Shown here piece by piece: positions 27,108 through 35,489 of a stretch of 64,000 nt of DNA (the first letter of the stretch is position 1; every line of letters begins with the position of its first letter). Below the pieces are notes generated by a model that made no database searches, was not told the origin of the DNA, and was given only the letters and a program-made list of their open reading frames with translations. The stretch comes from Roseiarcus sp963824475 (GTDB lineage Bacteria; Pseudomonadota; Alphaproteobacteria; Rhizobiales; Beijerinckiaceae), in the NCBI GenBank assembly GCA_963824475.1, contig CAWGPR010000003.1, positions 372,001 through 436,000 of the forward strand, read 5' to 3'. The position numbers were made by a program, and so were the translations under genes.

Positions 27108-27788
27108 CTACAGACGCGGCGCCAACCAGATGTTTGCGGGCAGCTCTGGCGGATGCGATGTGATTCCGTTGAGGAGCGCGCCCAGGATCGGATCGACCAA
27201 CGCCTCGACATCGTTGGGCGGCCCGACGAAATCGTCGATCGCGAGCATGGTGAGACCATGCAGCAGGGACCACATCGCGAGCGACGCCGCGGCGGCTTGA
27301 CGCGGGCTCGCCAGGGTTGAAGGAAGTGCTCCCGACCGGACTGCGTCGGCGAGCGTGGCGTCAACGACCGCCCGCGCCTTGGCGGCCGCCGCTTTCTCGA
27401 TCGCCGGGCGTCCCGCTTCGGGGCTGGTCAGCGCCGCGCTGAACATGAGGCGGTAGAGCGCCGGACGGGCAATGCCGCAGGCGACGAACGCTCGCCCGCA
27501 AGCGAGCAGCCGCGCCCGCGCGTCTGTCAGCCCTTCAAGGGAGGAAAGCGCGCGCTCGGCCAGCGCCTCGAAGCCGCGCGCGGCGACGGCTGCCAAGAGG
27601 TCGCGCTTTTCTGGGAAGTGCTTGTACGGCGCATTGTGGCTGACGCCAGCGCGCCGGGCGACCTCCCGCAGCGAGAAGTCCCAATCCTGTGTTTCGTCGA
27701 TGAGCGCCAGCGCCGCCTCGACCAGCGCGGGGGCGAGATTGCCGTGATGATAGGGGCGAGGAGCAGGGCGGCGGACCGGTTTAGCCAC
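27108..27788 (-). CDS. TetR/AcrR family transcriptional regulator
   Basis: A 226-residue repressor-type protein. The N-terminal helix-turn-helix reads YHHGNLAPALVEAALALIDE, FSLREVARRAGVSHNAPYKH and FPEKRDLLAAVAARGFEALA, typical of TetR. The C-terminal domain is of the TetR_C_33/WHG-like type (FVACGIARPALYRLMFSAAL). It is divergent from a tautomerase gene, and the 107-base gap contains two copies of a palindromic site, so it probably represses both itself and the tautomerase. The inducer is unknown. Confidence 0.92.
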   Translation of the reverse strand: MAKPVRRPAPRPYHHGNLAPALVEAALALIDETQDWDFSLREVARRAGVSHNAPYKHFPEKRDLLAAVAARGFEALAERALSSLEGLTDARARLLACGRAFVACGIARPALYRLMFSAALTSPEAGRPAIEKAAAAKARAVVDATLADAVRSGALPSTLASPRQAAAASLAMWSLLHGLTMLAIDDFVGPPNDVEALVDPILGALLNGITSHPPELPANIWLAPRL

Positions 27789-27804
27789 AAAAATCTCCAG
27801 GCGC

Positions 27805-27856
27805 GAGTTGACACCGCCAACTTTATCGCTCTATATCGAGTTGTCACTGCCAACTT
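27805..27856 (+). promoter_or_regulatory. Twin operator sites and promoter between tetR-type gene and tautomerase
   Basis: Two near-identical sites, GAGTTGACACCGCCAACTT (27805-27823) and GAGTTGTCACTGCCAACTT (27838-27856), each with inverted AGTTG/CAACT arms and spaced 33 bases start to start, about three helical turns. A plausible promoter for the tautomerase, TTGACA at 27808-27813 and TATATC at 27832-27837, lies between and across them. Binding by the divergent TetR protein would block it. Confidence 0.72.
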
Positions 27857-27895
27857 ACCGGGAATGGACCCGGAAGTCGAGCAAAGGAGAGCTCC

Positions 27896-28324
27896 ATGCC
27901 CGTCTATCAATGCGTTACCTCGCAAGTCCTGACCCCCGAGACCAAGGCGGCCATCGCCAAGGGATTTACCCGCATCCACGTTAAATCGACCGGCGCGCCG
28001 GAGCCGTTCGTCAATATCGTCTTCGGCGACCTGCCGCTGGGTTCGCATTACCTCGCCGGCAAGGTCCGCGAGAACGGGACTCTCATCAACGCCATCGTGC
28101 GCGCCGGTCGAACGCTGGAGACTCGCCAGGCCCTTTTGAAATCCCTGTCCGCGGCCTGGGCGCGTCTCACCGGACAGCCCGAACGGAATTTGGTCCTCAG
28201 GGTCGAGGAGGCCGACGCGTCAACGATCATGGAGGCTGGCTTGATCATGCCTGAGCCGGGTGCGGAAGCCGCCTGGTTCGAGGCGAACAAGGCGATCCTG
28301 GGAGAGATGCAAACCGCCGCATAA
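27896..28324 (+). CDS. Tautomerase family protein (4-oxalocrotonate tautomerase superfamily, cis-CaaD/MSAD-like length)
   Basis: A 142-residue protein beginning MPVYQC, so the mature N-terminus would be the catalytic Pro1 of the tautomerase superfamily. Two beta-alpha-beta units are recognisable: PVYQCVTSQVLTPETKAAIA with KGFTRIHVKSTGAPEPFVNI, and later NGTLINAIVRAGRTLETRQA with RNLVLRVEEADASTIMEAG. The length equals a fused double 4-OT unit as in cis-3-chloroacrylic acid dehalogenase-like enzymes, but the substrate cannot be inferred. GGAG lies 8 bases before the ATG. It is divergent from and likely repressed by the TetR gene. Confidence 0.87.
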   Translation: MPVYQCVTSQVLTPETKAAIAKGFTRIHVKSTGAPEPFVNIVFGDLPLGSHYLAGKVRENGTLINAIVRAGRTLETRQALLKSLSAAWARLTGQPERNLVLRVEEADASTIMEAGLIMPEPGAEAAWFEANKAILGEMQTAA

Positions 28325-28490
28325 GCAAGAGGCAGACCGCAACGCTTTCGTGTCCATTGCGGCTTTCGTCACGTGCTGATGATCTCATGCCTAGCAAATG
28401 GTCGCGCGCTTCTCGTCCGATTGGAGATTTGCTCGCCCTTCGTTGGAACGCTAAGACGTGCGCCTCACCCGTGCCGCGAGGGAGGCAACC

Positions 28491-29924
28491 TTGGCTGATC
28501 AAGCTGACATCGGCGTCTTCGGATTGGCCGTCATGGGCGCCAATCTGGCGCGAAACGCGGCGCGGCATGGGTTCGGCGTCGCGGTTTTCAACCGCAACCA
28601 TGAGCGGACCGATGAGCTCATGGCCCAGCACGGCGGTGAAGGCCGCTTTTCCCCGGCCAGGGCGCTTCCCGAGTTTATCGCCAGCATCGCCAAGCCCCGC
28701 CCCATCCTCATCATGGTCAAGGCGGGCCCGCCCGTCGACGACGTGATCGACGAACTCCTGCCTCATCTCGAGGAGAACGACATCATCATCGATGGGGGCA
28801 ACTCGCTGTTCACCGACACCGCGCGCCGCTACCAGACTTGCGAAGCGAAAAAGATCCGCTTCGTCGGCATGGGCGTCTCCGGCGGCGAGGAAGGTGCGCT
28901 CGAGGGCCCCAGCATGATGCCCGGCGGCGACCGCGAGGCCTGGGACCGGATCGCGCCGATGCTGACCAAGATGGCGGCCCAGGTCGATGGCGCGCCCTGC
29001 TGCGCCTACATTGGCCCGCAAGGCGCCGGCCACTATGTGAAGATGGTGCACAACGGCATTGAATATGCCGACATGCAGCTCATCGCCGAAGCCTACGATT
29101 TGATGAAAAGCGTGTACGGCCTCGACGCTCCGGCGATGGCCGAGATCTTCCAGACCTGGAAACAGGGCGATCTCGACAGCTACCTGATCGAGATCACCGC
29201 CGCTGTCCTGCGCAAGACCGACGCAGGCACGGGCAAGCCGCTGGTCGACGTCATCCTCGATGAAGCGGAACAGAAGGGGACGGGCCGATGGGCCGCCCAG
29301 TCCGCCCTCGAGCTCGGGGTGCCGGTGACCGCGATCACCGAGGCGGTCTACGCCCGCAGCCTTTCAGCGCAGCGCGCGATGCGGCTGGAGATGGACAAGA
29401 AGACGCCGCATCCGGCGCTTGCGACGCGCAAGCCCGAAACGGCGGAGATCAACGCCGTCCGCGACGCGCTCTACGCCTCCAAGATCATCGCCTACGCGCA
29501 AGGGTTCGAGCAGATGTCGGTCGCCTCGGCGCAATTCCATTGGGACCTCAAGCTCGGCGACCTGGCGACCATCTGGCGCGGCGGGTGCATCATAAGGGCC
29601 CGTTTCCTCGATCGCATCAAGGAAGCCTACGATCGAAATCCAAAACTCGCCAACCTGTTGCTCGATGACTATTTCCGGCAAGGGGTCGCGCGCACGGAGG
29701 GCGCATGGCGGCGCGTGCTTGCGCTGGCGGTCGCCAACGGCGTGCCAACTCCGGCGTTCTCTTCGGCGCTCGCCTATTACGACGGGCTCAGACGGGCCCG
29801 CGGACCGGCGAACCTGCTGCAGGGCCTGCGCGACTATTTCGGCGCCCACACCTATCGCCGCCTCGACAGGCAAGGCAGTTTCCATACGCGCTGGGGCCAG
29901 GACGGGAGCGAGGCCAAGGTCTAA
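28491..29924 (+). CDS. gnd: 6-phosphogluconate dehydrogenase, decarboxylating
   Basis: Oxidative pentose phosphate enzyme producing ribulose 5-phosphate and NADPH. The TTG at 28491 is preferred (GGGAGG about 5 bases upstream) since the protein then begins LADQADIGVFGLAVMGANLA with the Rossmann GxAxMGxN motif. Other signatures are GMGVSGGEEGALEGPSMMPG, GAGHYVKMVHNGIEYADMQL (catalytic Lys and Asn), DEAEQKGTGRWAAQSALELG and the C-terminal GAHTYRRLDRQGSFHTRWG. At 477 residues it is the long homodimeric type. Confidence 0.96.
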   Translation: MADQADIGVFGLAVMGANLARNAARHGFGVAVFNRNHERTDELMAQHGGEGRFSPARALPEFIASIAKPRPILIMVKAGPPVDDVIDELLPHLEENDIIIDGGNSLFTDTARRYQTCEAKKIRFVGMGVSGGEEGALEGPSMMPGGDREAWDRIAPMLTKMAAQVDGAPCCAYIGPQGAGHYVKMVHNGIEYADMQLIAEAYDLMKSVYGLDAPAMAEIFQTWKQGDLDSYLIEITAAVLRKTDAGTGKPLVDVILDEAEQKGTGRWAAQSALELGVPVTAITEAVYARSLSAQRAMRLEMDKKTPHPALATRKPETAEINAVRDALYASKIIAYAQGFEQMSVASAQFHWDLKLGDLATIWRGGCIIRARFLDRIKEAYDRNPKLANLLLDDYFRQGVARTEGAWRRVLALAVANGVPTPAFSSALAYYDGLRRARGPANLLQGLRDYFGAHTYRRLDRQGSFHTRWGQDGSEAKV

Positions 29925-30118
29925 GCGCGGCGGCGACTCGGCGGACCTAGAGGGCGCGGCCTCACGCACCTTTTACTGACGCGGTTCGCAATGCCGGTTG
30001 CGAGGAAGGGTTCCCGTCTTGGAAACTCCATCATCGTTTTCTAGTCTCAATTCATCGTCGCGCTGATCGGATGGGCCGATGCCCGGCGCCGCAAGTGAAA
30101 TATTGTGGGAGACCCGCG

Positions 30119-30730
30119 ATGGCGTCGTTCAGATTGGCTCTCGCTACTGCGTTGGTCCTGGCTTTCGCCCCCGCTTTCGCCCAGAATGCGCCAATCGTCT
30201 CGGCGCGCGCGACCATCAAGACGATAAGCGCTGACGGCGCGGCTTTGAGCGTGCGCACGCGCGCGGGCGAGGATCAAACGGTCCACCTCAATCCAAAGAC
30301 CCGCTTCGTCCTCGTCGTTCCAGCGACGCTTGCCGACGTGAAGCCCGGGACCTTCATCGGCGTCGCCGCCTTGCCAGGCGAGGGCAGCGAACTCAAGGCG
30401 ATGGAAGTGCACATCTTTCCCGAGGCGATGCGCGGGACCGGCGAGGGCTTCCGCCCCTTCGATCTCGCGCCGAAAAGCTCGATGACCAACGGCAACATCT
30501 CTGCGCGCGTCGACGCGACGACCGGCCCCAAGCTCACCGTGACCTACAAGGGCGGGGAGCAGACCATCGTCATCGATCCGAAGACGCCGATCGTCGCCCT
30601 TGCGCCGGGCGCGCGGACCGACCTCAAGCCCGGCGCGGCGATCATCGCGCGCGGGCCCAAGCAGGGAGACGGCTCGATCAACGCCGCCTTCGTCCTGGTC
30701 GGCAAGGACGGGCTCGTCCCGCCCATGTGA
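30119..30730 (+). CDS. Exported protein with two beta-rich repeats, unknown function
   Basis: A 203-residue protein. ATG 30119 is chosen because GGGAGA lies just upstream and a signal peptide follows (MASFRLALATALVLAFAPAFA). The mature part has two similar halves, each pairing a variable segment with a fixed ending: VHLNPKTRFVLVVPATLADV then KPGTFIGVAALPGEGSELKA, and IVIDPKTPIVALAPGARTDL then KPGAAIIARGPKQGDGSINA. This suggests an OB-like or DUF5666-type duplication with PKT and LKPG motifs. No catalytic residues are evident. Likely periplasmic. Confidence 0.78.
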   Translation: MASFRLALATALVLAFAPAFAQNAPIVSARATIKTISADGAALSVRTRAGEDQTVHLNPKTRFVLVVPATLADVKPGTFIGVAALPGEGSELKAMEVHIFPEAMRGTGEGFRPFDLAPKSSMTNGNISARVDATTGPKLTVTYKGGEQTIVIDPKTPIVALAPGARTDLKPGAAIIARGPKQGDGSINAAFVLVGKDGLVPPM

Positions 30731-30825
30731 TCGGCCTCAGCCGGGCCCGTCCCAGGACGGGGCGATTTGCTGGCGTGAGCGTCCCGTGCTAGCGGTGCAC
30801 GATTCTTCCGCGGGGCAACGTATTC

Positions 30826-32667
30826 ATGAGGGCGTGGTCGAGGGCAATCGAGGCTAAGCCGGATTCGCGCGCGCCGGATTCGTTATTTACCTTCGTTCTC
30901 ATCAAGCCGACCCATTACGACGACGACGGCTATCCGATCCAGTGGTTTCGCTCGGTCATGCCGTCCAATACGCTCGCCTGCATGTTCAGCCTGGCCGAGG
31001 ATGCGCGGAAGCGTGAAGTGCTTGGCCCCGGCGTCGGGATCAACGTCGACACCTATGACGAAACCAACCGCCGCGTCGTGCCGAGCCGGATCATTCGCGA
31101 CCTCGAGCAGAAGGGCGGGCGAACCCTGATTGGCGTCGTCGGGGCGCAATCGAACCAGTATCCGCGGTCAATTGACCTCGCGCGCGAGTTTCGCGCCGCG
31201 GGCTTGCAGGTGTGCGTCGGCGGGTTCCATGTCTCGGGCTGCATCGCGATGCTGCCGGAGATGCCGGAAGAGCTGAAGGCGGCGCAGGCGATGGGCGTCT
31301 CGCTGTTCGCCGGCGAAGCCGAAGAGCATCGGCTCGACGAGGTGCTTCTCGACGCCTGGCGCGGAGAATTGAAGCCCCTCTACAATTTCATGGACCACCT
31401 GCCCTCGCTCGAGGGCGAGCCGGCGCCGATTCTGCCGCGCAAGCATGTGGTGCGCACATCCGGCAAATATTCGAGCATCGATCTCGGCCGCGGCTGCCCC
31501 TATCAGTGCTCGTTTTGCACCATCATCAACGTTCAGGGGCGCAAGAGCCGCTTCCGCACCCCCGACGACCTCGAGCAGATCATTCGGGCCAACAAGGCCC
31601 AAGGCATCAACCGGTTCTTCATCACCGACGACAATTTCGCCCGCAATAGCGACTGGGAGATCCTGCTCGACCGCGTCATCGCGCTCAAACAGGAAGGCAT
31701 CCACGTCGGCTTCACCATCCAGGTCGACACCCTCTGCCACAAGATCCCCAACTTCATCGAGAAGGCGACCGCGGCGGGCGTCCGGCGCGTGTTCATCGGC
31801 CTCGAGAACATCAATCCCGAAAATCTGATCGCGGCAAAGAAACGCCAGAACAAGATCACCGAATATCGCGTGATGCTGCAGAAGTGGCGCGCCCACGGCG
31901 CCTTGACCTACGCCGGCTATATCCTCGGCTTTCCCGCCGACACGAAGGAATCGATCCTGCGCGACATCGAGATCATCAAGCGCGAACTGCCGCTCGACAT
32001 TTTGGAATTCTTCTTCCTCACGCCGCTGCCGGGCTCGGAGGATCACAAGAAGTTGCTCGCCAAGGGCGTCTGGATGGACCCCGACATCAACAAGTACGAC
32101 CTCAATCACCGCGTGTCGCATCACGCGAAAATGACCGATGCCGAATGGGAGGAGGCTTACCGGGCGGCATGGCAGTCGTTTTATACCTTCGATCATATCC
32201 GCACGATCTTGCGGCGCGCCGCGGCGATTCCGAACGGACGCCCTAAGCCAATCTTAAGCACGATCGGCTGGTTCAAGCTGATGACCGATTACGAGGGCGT
32301 TCATCCGCTCGAAGGCGGCGCCTTCCGGCTCAAGTACCGGCGCGACCGCCGTTACGGCCTCAAGCTCGAATCGCCGTTCGTCTTTTATCCGCGCTACGGC
32401 TATGAGATCGTGACGAAAGCGTGGAATTATTTCCGGTTCTTCCTCCGTACGCGTCGAATCCTGAAGGAGGTTCTCGAGGCGCCCGACCGCTCCGCCTACA
32501 GCGACCTCGCCATCGAACCGCCGCGGGACGACGAATTCGAGCAGCTCTCGCTCTATCACGCCACCAGCGGCGGCGAAGCGGCGCTCGCGCGCAAGGCGCT
32601 CGGCGACAGCATCCGCGAATCGGCGCGCCCCGCCGCCGTCGCCATGTCCGCGACGCCGGCGCAATAA
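30826..32667 (+). CDS. B12-binding-domain radical SAM protein
   Basis: A 613-residue radical SAM enzyme. The N-terminal 200 residues resemble a cobalamin-binding-type Rossmann domain (LIGVVGAQSNQYPRSIDLAR, AAGLQVCVGGFHVSG). The radical SAM core follows with CPYQCSFC, ligating the 4Fe-4S cluster, in DLGRGCPYQCSFCTIINVQG, then RFFITDDNFARNSDWEILLD, GFTIQVDTLCHKIPN and GVRRVFIGLENINPENLIAA. The last 180 residues are an extra domain with TIGWFKLMTDYEGVHPLEGG. No DXHXXG cobalamin His motif is seen, so B12 binding is uncertain. Substrate unknown. Confidence 0.88.
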   Translation: MRAWSRAIEAKPDSRAPDSLFTFVLIKPTHYDDDGYPIQWFRSVMPSNTLACMFSLAEDARKREVLGPGVGINVDTYDETNRRVVPSRIIRDLEQKGGRTLIGVVGAQSNQYPRSIDLAREFRAAGLQVCVGGFHVSGCIAMLPEMPEELKAAQAMGVSLFAGEAEEHRLDEVLLDAWRGELKPLYNFMDHLPSLEGEPAPILPRKHVVRTSGKYSSIDLGRGCPYQCSFCTIINVQGRKSRFRTPDDLEQIIRANKAQGINRFFITDDNFARNSDWEILLDRVIALKQEGIHVGFTIQVDTLCHKIPNFIEKATAAGVRRVFIGLENINPENLIAAKKRQNKITEYRVMLQKWRAHGALTYAGYILGFPADTKESILRDIEIIKRELPLDILEFFFLTPLPGSEDHKKLLAKGVWMDPDINKYDLNHRVSHHAKMTDAEWEEAYRAAWQSFYTFDHIRTILRRAAAIPNGRPKPILSTIGWFKLMTDYEGVHPLEGGAFRLKYRRDRRYGLKLESPFVFYPRYGYEIVTKAWNYFRFFLRTRRILKEVLEAPDRSAYSDLAIEPPRDDEFEQLSLYHATSGGEAALARKALGDSIRESARPAAVAMSATPAQ

Positions 32668-32676
32668 TCTGAGGCG

Positions 32677-32961
32677 ATGATCGAAGCCGCCCAGGTCAGA
32701 GCCGCGCGCGCCCTCATCGGCTGGTCGCAGACGGAGCTTGCCGACGCCGCTGGCGTGCCCTTGTCGATCGTCGAGCGGTTCGAGACCGGCGCGCCCGACC
32801 ACATCGCCGAGGAAGCGGTCGATAAGATGCGCGCGGCGCTCGAGACCGCCGGCGTCGCGTTCATCCCCAGGAATGGCGGCGGCGCAGGAGTCCGGCTGCG
32901 CAAGGGCCGCGAGTCGGAGTACATCGGCTGGGACGACCTCAACGCGTCGAATGACGAGTAG
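32677..32961 (+). CDS. XRE-type helix-turn-helix DNA-binding protein
   Basis: A 94-residue protein, 9 bases after the radical SAM gene. The helix-turn-helix spans residues 5-45: VRAARALIGWSQTELADAAG, VPLSIVERFETGAPDHIAEE, followed by a strand typical of this small family, AALETAGVAFIPRNGGGAGV RLRK (read as two parts). Such proteins are common in Rhizobiales as single-domain regulators. It probably shares a transcript with the upstream gene. The target is unknown. Confidence 0.88.
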   Translation: MIEAAQVRAARALIGWSQTELADAAGVPLSIVERFETGAPDHIAEEAVDKMRAALETAGVAFIPRNGGGAGVRLRKGRESEYIGWDDLNASNDE

Positions 32962-32968
32962 AACGCGT

Positions 32969-33928
32969 TCACCCGCGCAGCGACGCGCCGAGCTTGTCGA
33001 GTAGGTCCCCGGTCCCGCGTTCGCGCGATCCCGCGTCATCGTAGCCGTCGAGAAACGCCCCCTGCTCGTCGACCAGGAGTTTCGTGCGTCCTTGCCCCGC
33101 GGGCTTAATCTGCAGGGTGGCGAGGGAGACCGAGATCTTCCGCTTGTCGAGATGCATCTCGTAAGTGTAGACGATCCGCTCGCACGGAACGATGTCGTGA
33201 TAGATCGCGTCGAACGTCGTCGTGACCCCGCCTTCAAAGCCGCCTTTGACGCGCTCGCGGCCGCCGACCCGGAAGTCCATCGCCCGCTCGATGAGTCGCC
33301 AGCCTTGAGGCCCATAAAACCAGCGGCTCTTGGCCGCCTCGTCCGATAGCGCCTTGTACACCTGGTCCGACGTCGCCTCGTAGGCGCGCTCCAAATGGAA
33401 GGCGCCATGGACAACGGACCGGCCGCCGCCGTTTGCGTGCAGGCGCGCGACTTCCGCCTCGAGCTTGTCGAGAGTTTGGCGCCAGCCTTCGGGCGCGCCC
33501 TTGAGCATTCGCTCCGCCTGCCCCGGGTCGGCGACCGTATAGGTCTGCACCACCTCCATCAGCGTGCCGCCCGCGGCGGCGGCGCTGAAAGTAACCCGAG
33601 TGACGGCGCTGAACAGCGGCCCGCCGCCGCAAGGATCGATCACGTGATGGTCGATCGTCAGCCGTTCGGGGGTCACGACTTCGGTGAACGTCCCCCTGGT
33701 CCAATAGTCGACGCCTTCAGGCGAACGCATGCAGACCTCGAACGCGCCGCCGACCCGCATGTCGACTTTCGCCTCGGGAACCGAATAGCCGTCCGGGCAG
33801 AACCATCGCTTGATGTGGTCGGCGGAGCTCCAGGCCCTGAACACCGTTTCGCGCGGCGCGGAGAAGACCCGCGACACGCGTAAGGGCGCCGGCTGAATCT
33901 CGAGCCTTGCATCATCGACCTTGTTCAT
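32969..33928 (-). CDS. Tandem SRPBCC (AHSA1-like) domain protein
   Basis: A 319-residue protein with two START/Bet v1-like AHSA1 domains fused in tandem. The first (about 10-155) reads LRVSRVFSAPRETVFRAWSS, HIKRWFCPDGYSVPEAKVDM, RVGGAFEVCMRSPEGVDYWT. The second (about 168-315) reads HGAFHLERAYEATSDQVYKA, LSDEAAKSRWFYGPQGWRLI and DFRVGGRERVKGGFEGG. These usually occur as separate genes next to ArsR regulators. It lies 31 bases downstream of an ArsR gene in the same operon. Ligand or substrate is unknown. Confidence 0.9.
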   Translation of the reverse strand: MNKVDDARLEIQPAPLRVSRVFSAPRETVFRAWSSADHIKRWFCPDGYSVPEAKVDMRVGGAFEVCMRSPEGVDYWTRGTFTEVVTPERLTIDHHVIDPCGGGPLFSAVTRVTFSAAAAGGTLMEVVQTYTVADPGQAERMLKGAPEGWRQTLDKLEAEVARLHANGGGRSVVHGAFHLERAYEATSDQVYKALSDEAAKSRWFYGPQGWRLIERAMDFRVGGRERVKGGFEGGVTTTFDAIYHDIVPCERIVYTYEMHLDKRKISVSLATLQIKPAGQGRTKLLVDEQGAFLDGYDDAGSRERGTGDLLDKLGASLRG

Positions 33929-33959
33929 CGCTCTTTCCTTCGTTGTTCAGGGTTTTGAG

Positions 33960-34268
33960 TTATTCGCCGAGCCGATCGAGGCGGCGCTCCCATTCGAGGC
34001 GCCGCTCGGCGATCCATCGCTCGGCTTCGGCGAGCGCGGCCGGATTGACGCGGCAGGTGCGCACCCGTCCTGACTTCTGCGAAACGACGAGCCCCGAGGT
34101 CTCCAGCACCGCGAGATGCTGCATCACCGCTGGCAGCGATATGAGAAACGGCCGCTTGAGTTCACTGACCGTTGCCGGACCCTGCGCCAGCCGCTCGACC
34201 ATCGCACGGCGGGTCGCGTCGGCGAGCGCCTGGAACGCCCGGTCGAGCGGAGTCTCATAGTTAAGCAC
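33960..34268 (-). CDS. ArsR/SmtB-family transcriptional regulator
   Basis: A winged-helix repressor of about 102 residues: RAFQALADATRRAMVERLAQ, GPATVSELKRPFLISLPAVM, QHLAVLETSGLVVSQKSGR. It lacks the Cys or His metal sites of metal sensors. I prefer GTG 34268 (giving VLNYETPLDRAFQ, as in relatives) over GTG 34283. It is cotranscribed with the tandem SRPBCC gene, a pairing common in Rhizobiales. Two AAGC-N4-GCTT sites around the start suggest autoregulation. Confidence 0.88.
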   Translation of the reverse strand: MLNYETPLDRAFQALADATRRAMVERLAQGPATVSELKRPFLISLPAVMQHLAVLETSGLVVSQKSGRVRTCRVNPAALAEAERWIAERRLEWERRLDRLGE

Positions 34269-34315
34269 GTGCTTTGGTATCACGCCTGCAATAGCTAAGC
34301 AAGGGCTTTAGTATC
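34261..34315 (-). promoter_or_regulatory. Twin ArsR-type operator sites
   Basis: Two copies of TAAGC-N4-GCTTT-N-GTATC: TTAAGCACGTGCTTTGGTAT at 34261-34280 and CTAAGCAAGGGCTTTAGTAT at 34295-34314, 34 bases apart. The first includes the perfect palindrome AAGCACGTGCTT. They overlap the likely start of the ArsR gene, consistent with negative autoregulation of the arsR-SRPBCC operon. Confidence 0.62.
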
Positions 34316-34424
34316 GCTCCTGGAGAGTGAAGCGCCCGCCGCGCCTTGAGCGCCGCAGGCCAGAGCCTCCAAGCTTGACCGTGGCGGGGATCGGGCGTTG
34401 AAACGGCGCTTCGGAGTGCGCGCC

Positions 34425-35387
34425 ATGCTTGTCGACGGCAAATGGTCCGAGACCTGGAAGCCGGTCCAGGCGACCGACGCCAAGGGCGGCTTCGTCCGTC
34501 AGGTCTCGAACTTTCGCAATTGGGTCACGCCCGACGGCGCGGCCGGGCCGACCGGGGAGGGCGGCTTTCGCGCCGAACCGGGCCGCTATCATCTCTACGC
34601 CGCGTATGGCTGCCCGTGGGCGACGCGCGTCTTGATCGCGCGCAAGCTCAAGCGGCTCGATGACGTCGTTTCCGTTGCGATCGTCGAGCCCATGATGACC
34701 GACCAGGGCTGGCGGTTTGGCGACTATCCCGGCTCAGACCGCGACGCGGTGAACGGCGCAACTTATCTGCACGAGATCTACACTCAGGCCGATCCGCGCT
34801 TCACCGGGCGGGCGACGGTTCCGGCTCTGTGGGATAGGCAGCGCCGGACGATCGTCAACAACGAATCCGCCGACCTTTTGCGGATGTTTAATTCCGGCTT
34901 CGGCGCGCTCGCCGACGCCTCGATCGACCTTTGCCCGGAGGATTTGCGGGCCGCCATCGACGCGCTGAACGAGGCAACCTATGCCTCGCTCAACAACGGC
35001 GTCTACCGCGCCGGATTTGCGACCACTCAAGCCGCTTACGAGGAAGCCTTCTGGCCGATATTCGCCACTCTCGACATGTTGGAGCGAAGGCTCGAGGCTG
35101 GTCCGTTCCTGTTCGGCGACCAGCTTACGGAAACCGACATTCGCGTCTTCGTGACCCTCGCGCGCTTCGACGCCGCCTACCACGGCCTCTTCAAGTGCAA
35201 CCTGCGGCGCATCGCCGATCACGCGAATTTGACCGCCTACCTTGCCCGTCTGATTGCGATTCCGGCGCTCCGCGATGCGTTCAACCTGGACCACATCAAG
35301 CGCGGCTATTATTCGATTCATGCCCTCAACCCGACCCGCATTGTCCCGCTTGGCCCCGAGCTTAAGTGGGCGCCGCGTCGGGGGTGA
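34425..35387 (+). CDS. Glutathionyl-hydroquinone reductase (Xi-class glutathione transferase, YqjG-like)
   Basis: A 320-residue enzyme that reduces glutathionyl-(hydro)quinones. ATG 34425 (MLVDGKWSETW) fits the family start, with CGGAG 9 bases upstream. The thioredoxin-like domain has the diagnostic CPWA motif (Cys63) in LYAAYGCPWATRVLIARKLK. Further signatures: YTQADPRFTGRATVPALWDR, TIVNNESADLLRMFN and the C-terminal FNLDHIKRGYYSIHALNPTR. It is divergent from the arsR operon and followed by a second GST-type gene. Confidence 0.94.
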   Translation: MLVDGKWSETWKPVQATDAKGGFVRQVSNFRNWVTPDGAAGPTGEGGFRAEPGRYHLYAAYGCPWATRVLIARKLKRLDDVVSVAIVEPMMTDQGWRFGDYPGSDRDAVNGATYLHEIYTQADPRFTGRATVPALWDRQRRTIVNNESADLLRMFNSGFGALADASIDLCPEDLRAAIDALNEATYASLNNGVYRAGFATTQAAYEEAFWPIFATLDMLERRLEAGPFLFGDQLTETDIRVFVTLARFDAAYHGLFKCNLRRIADHANLTAYLARLIAIPALRDAFNLDHIKRGYYSIHALNPTRIVPLGPELKWAPRRG

Positions 35388-35489
35388 GACCCTAGGCAGC
35401 CGTCAAGTCGAAGCCCAAATGGTTGTCGATCGAGCGCCGCGCTTGGCGCGCCGCCGCCGGCCGCCCGAAGCTTTTGGAAACTGGAGCCC

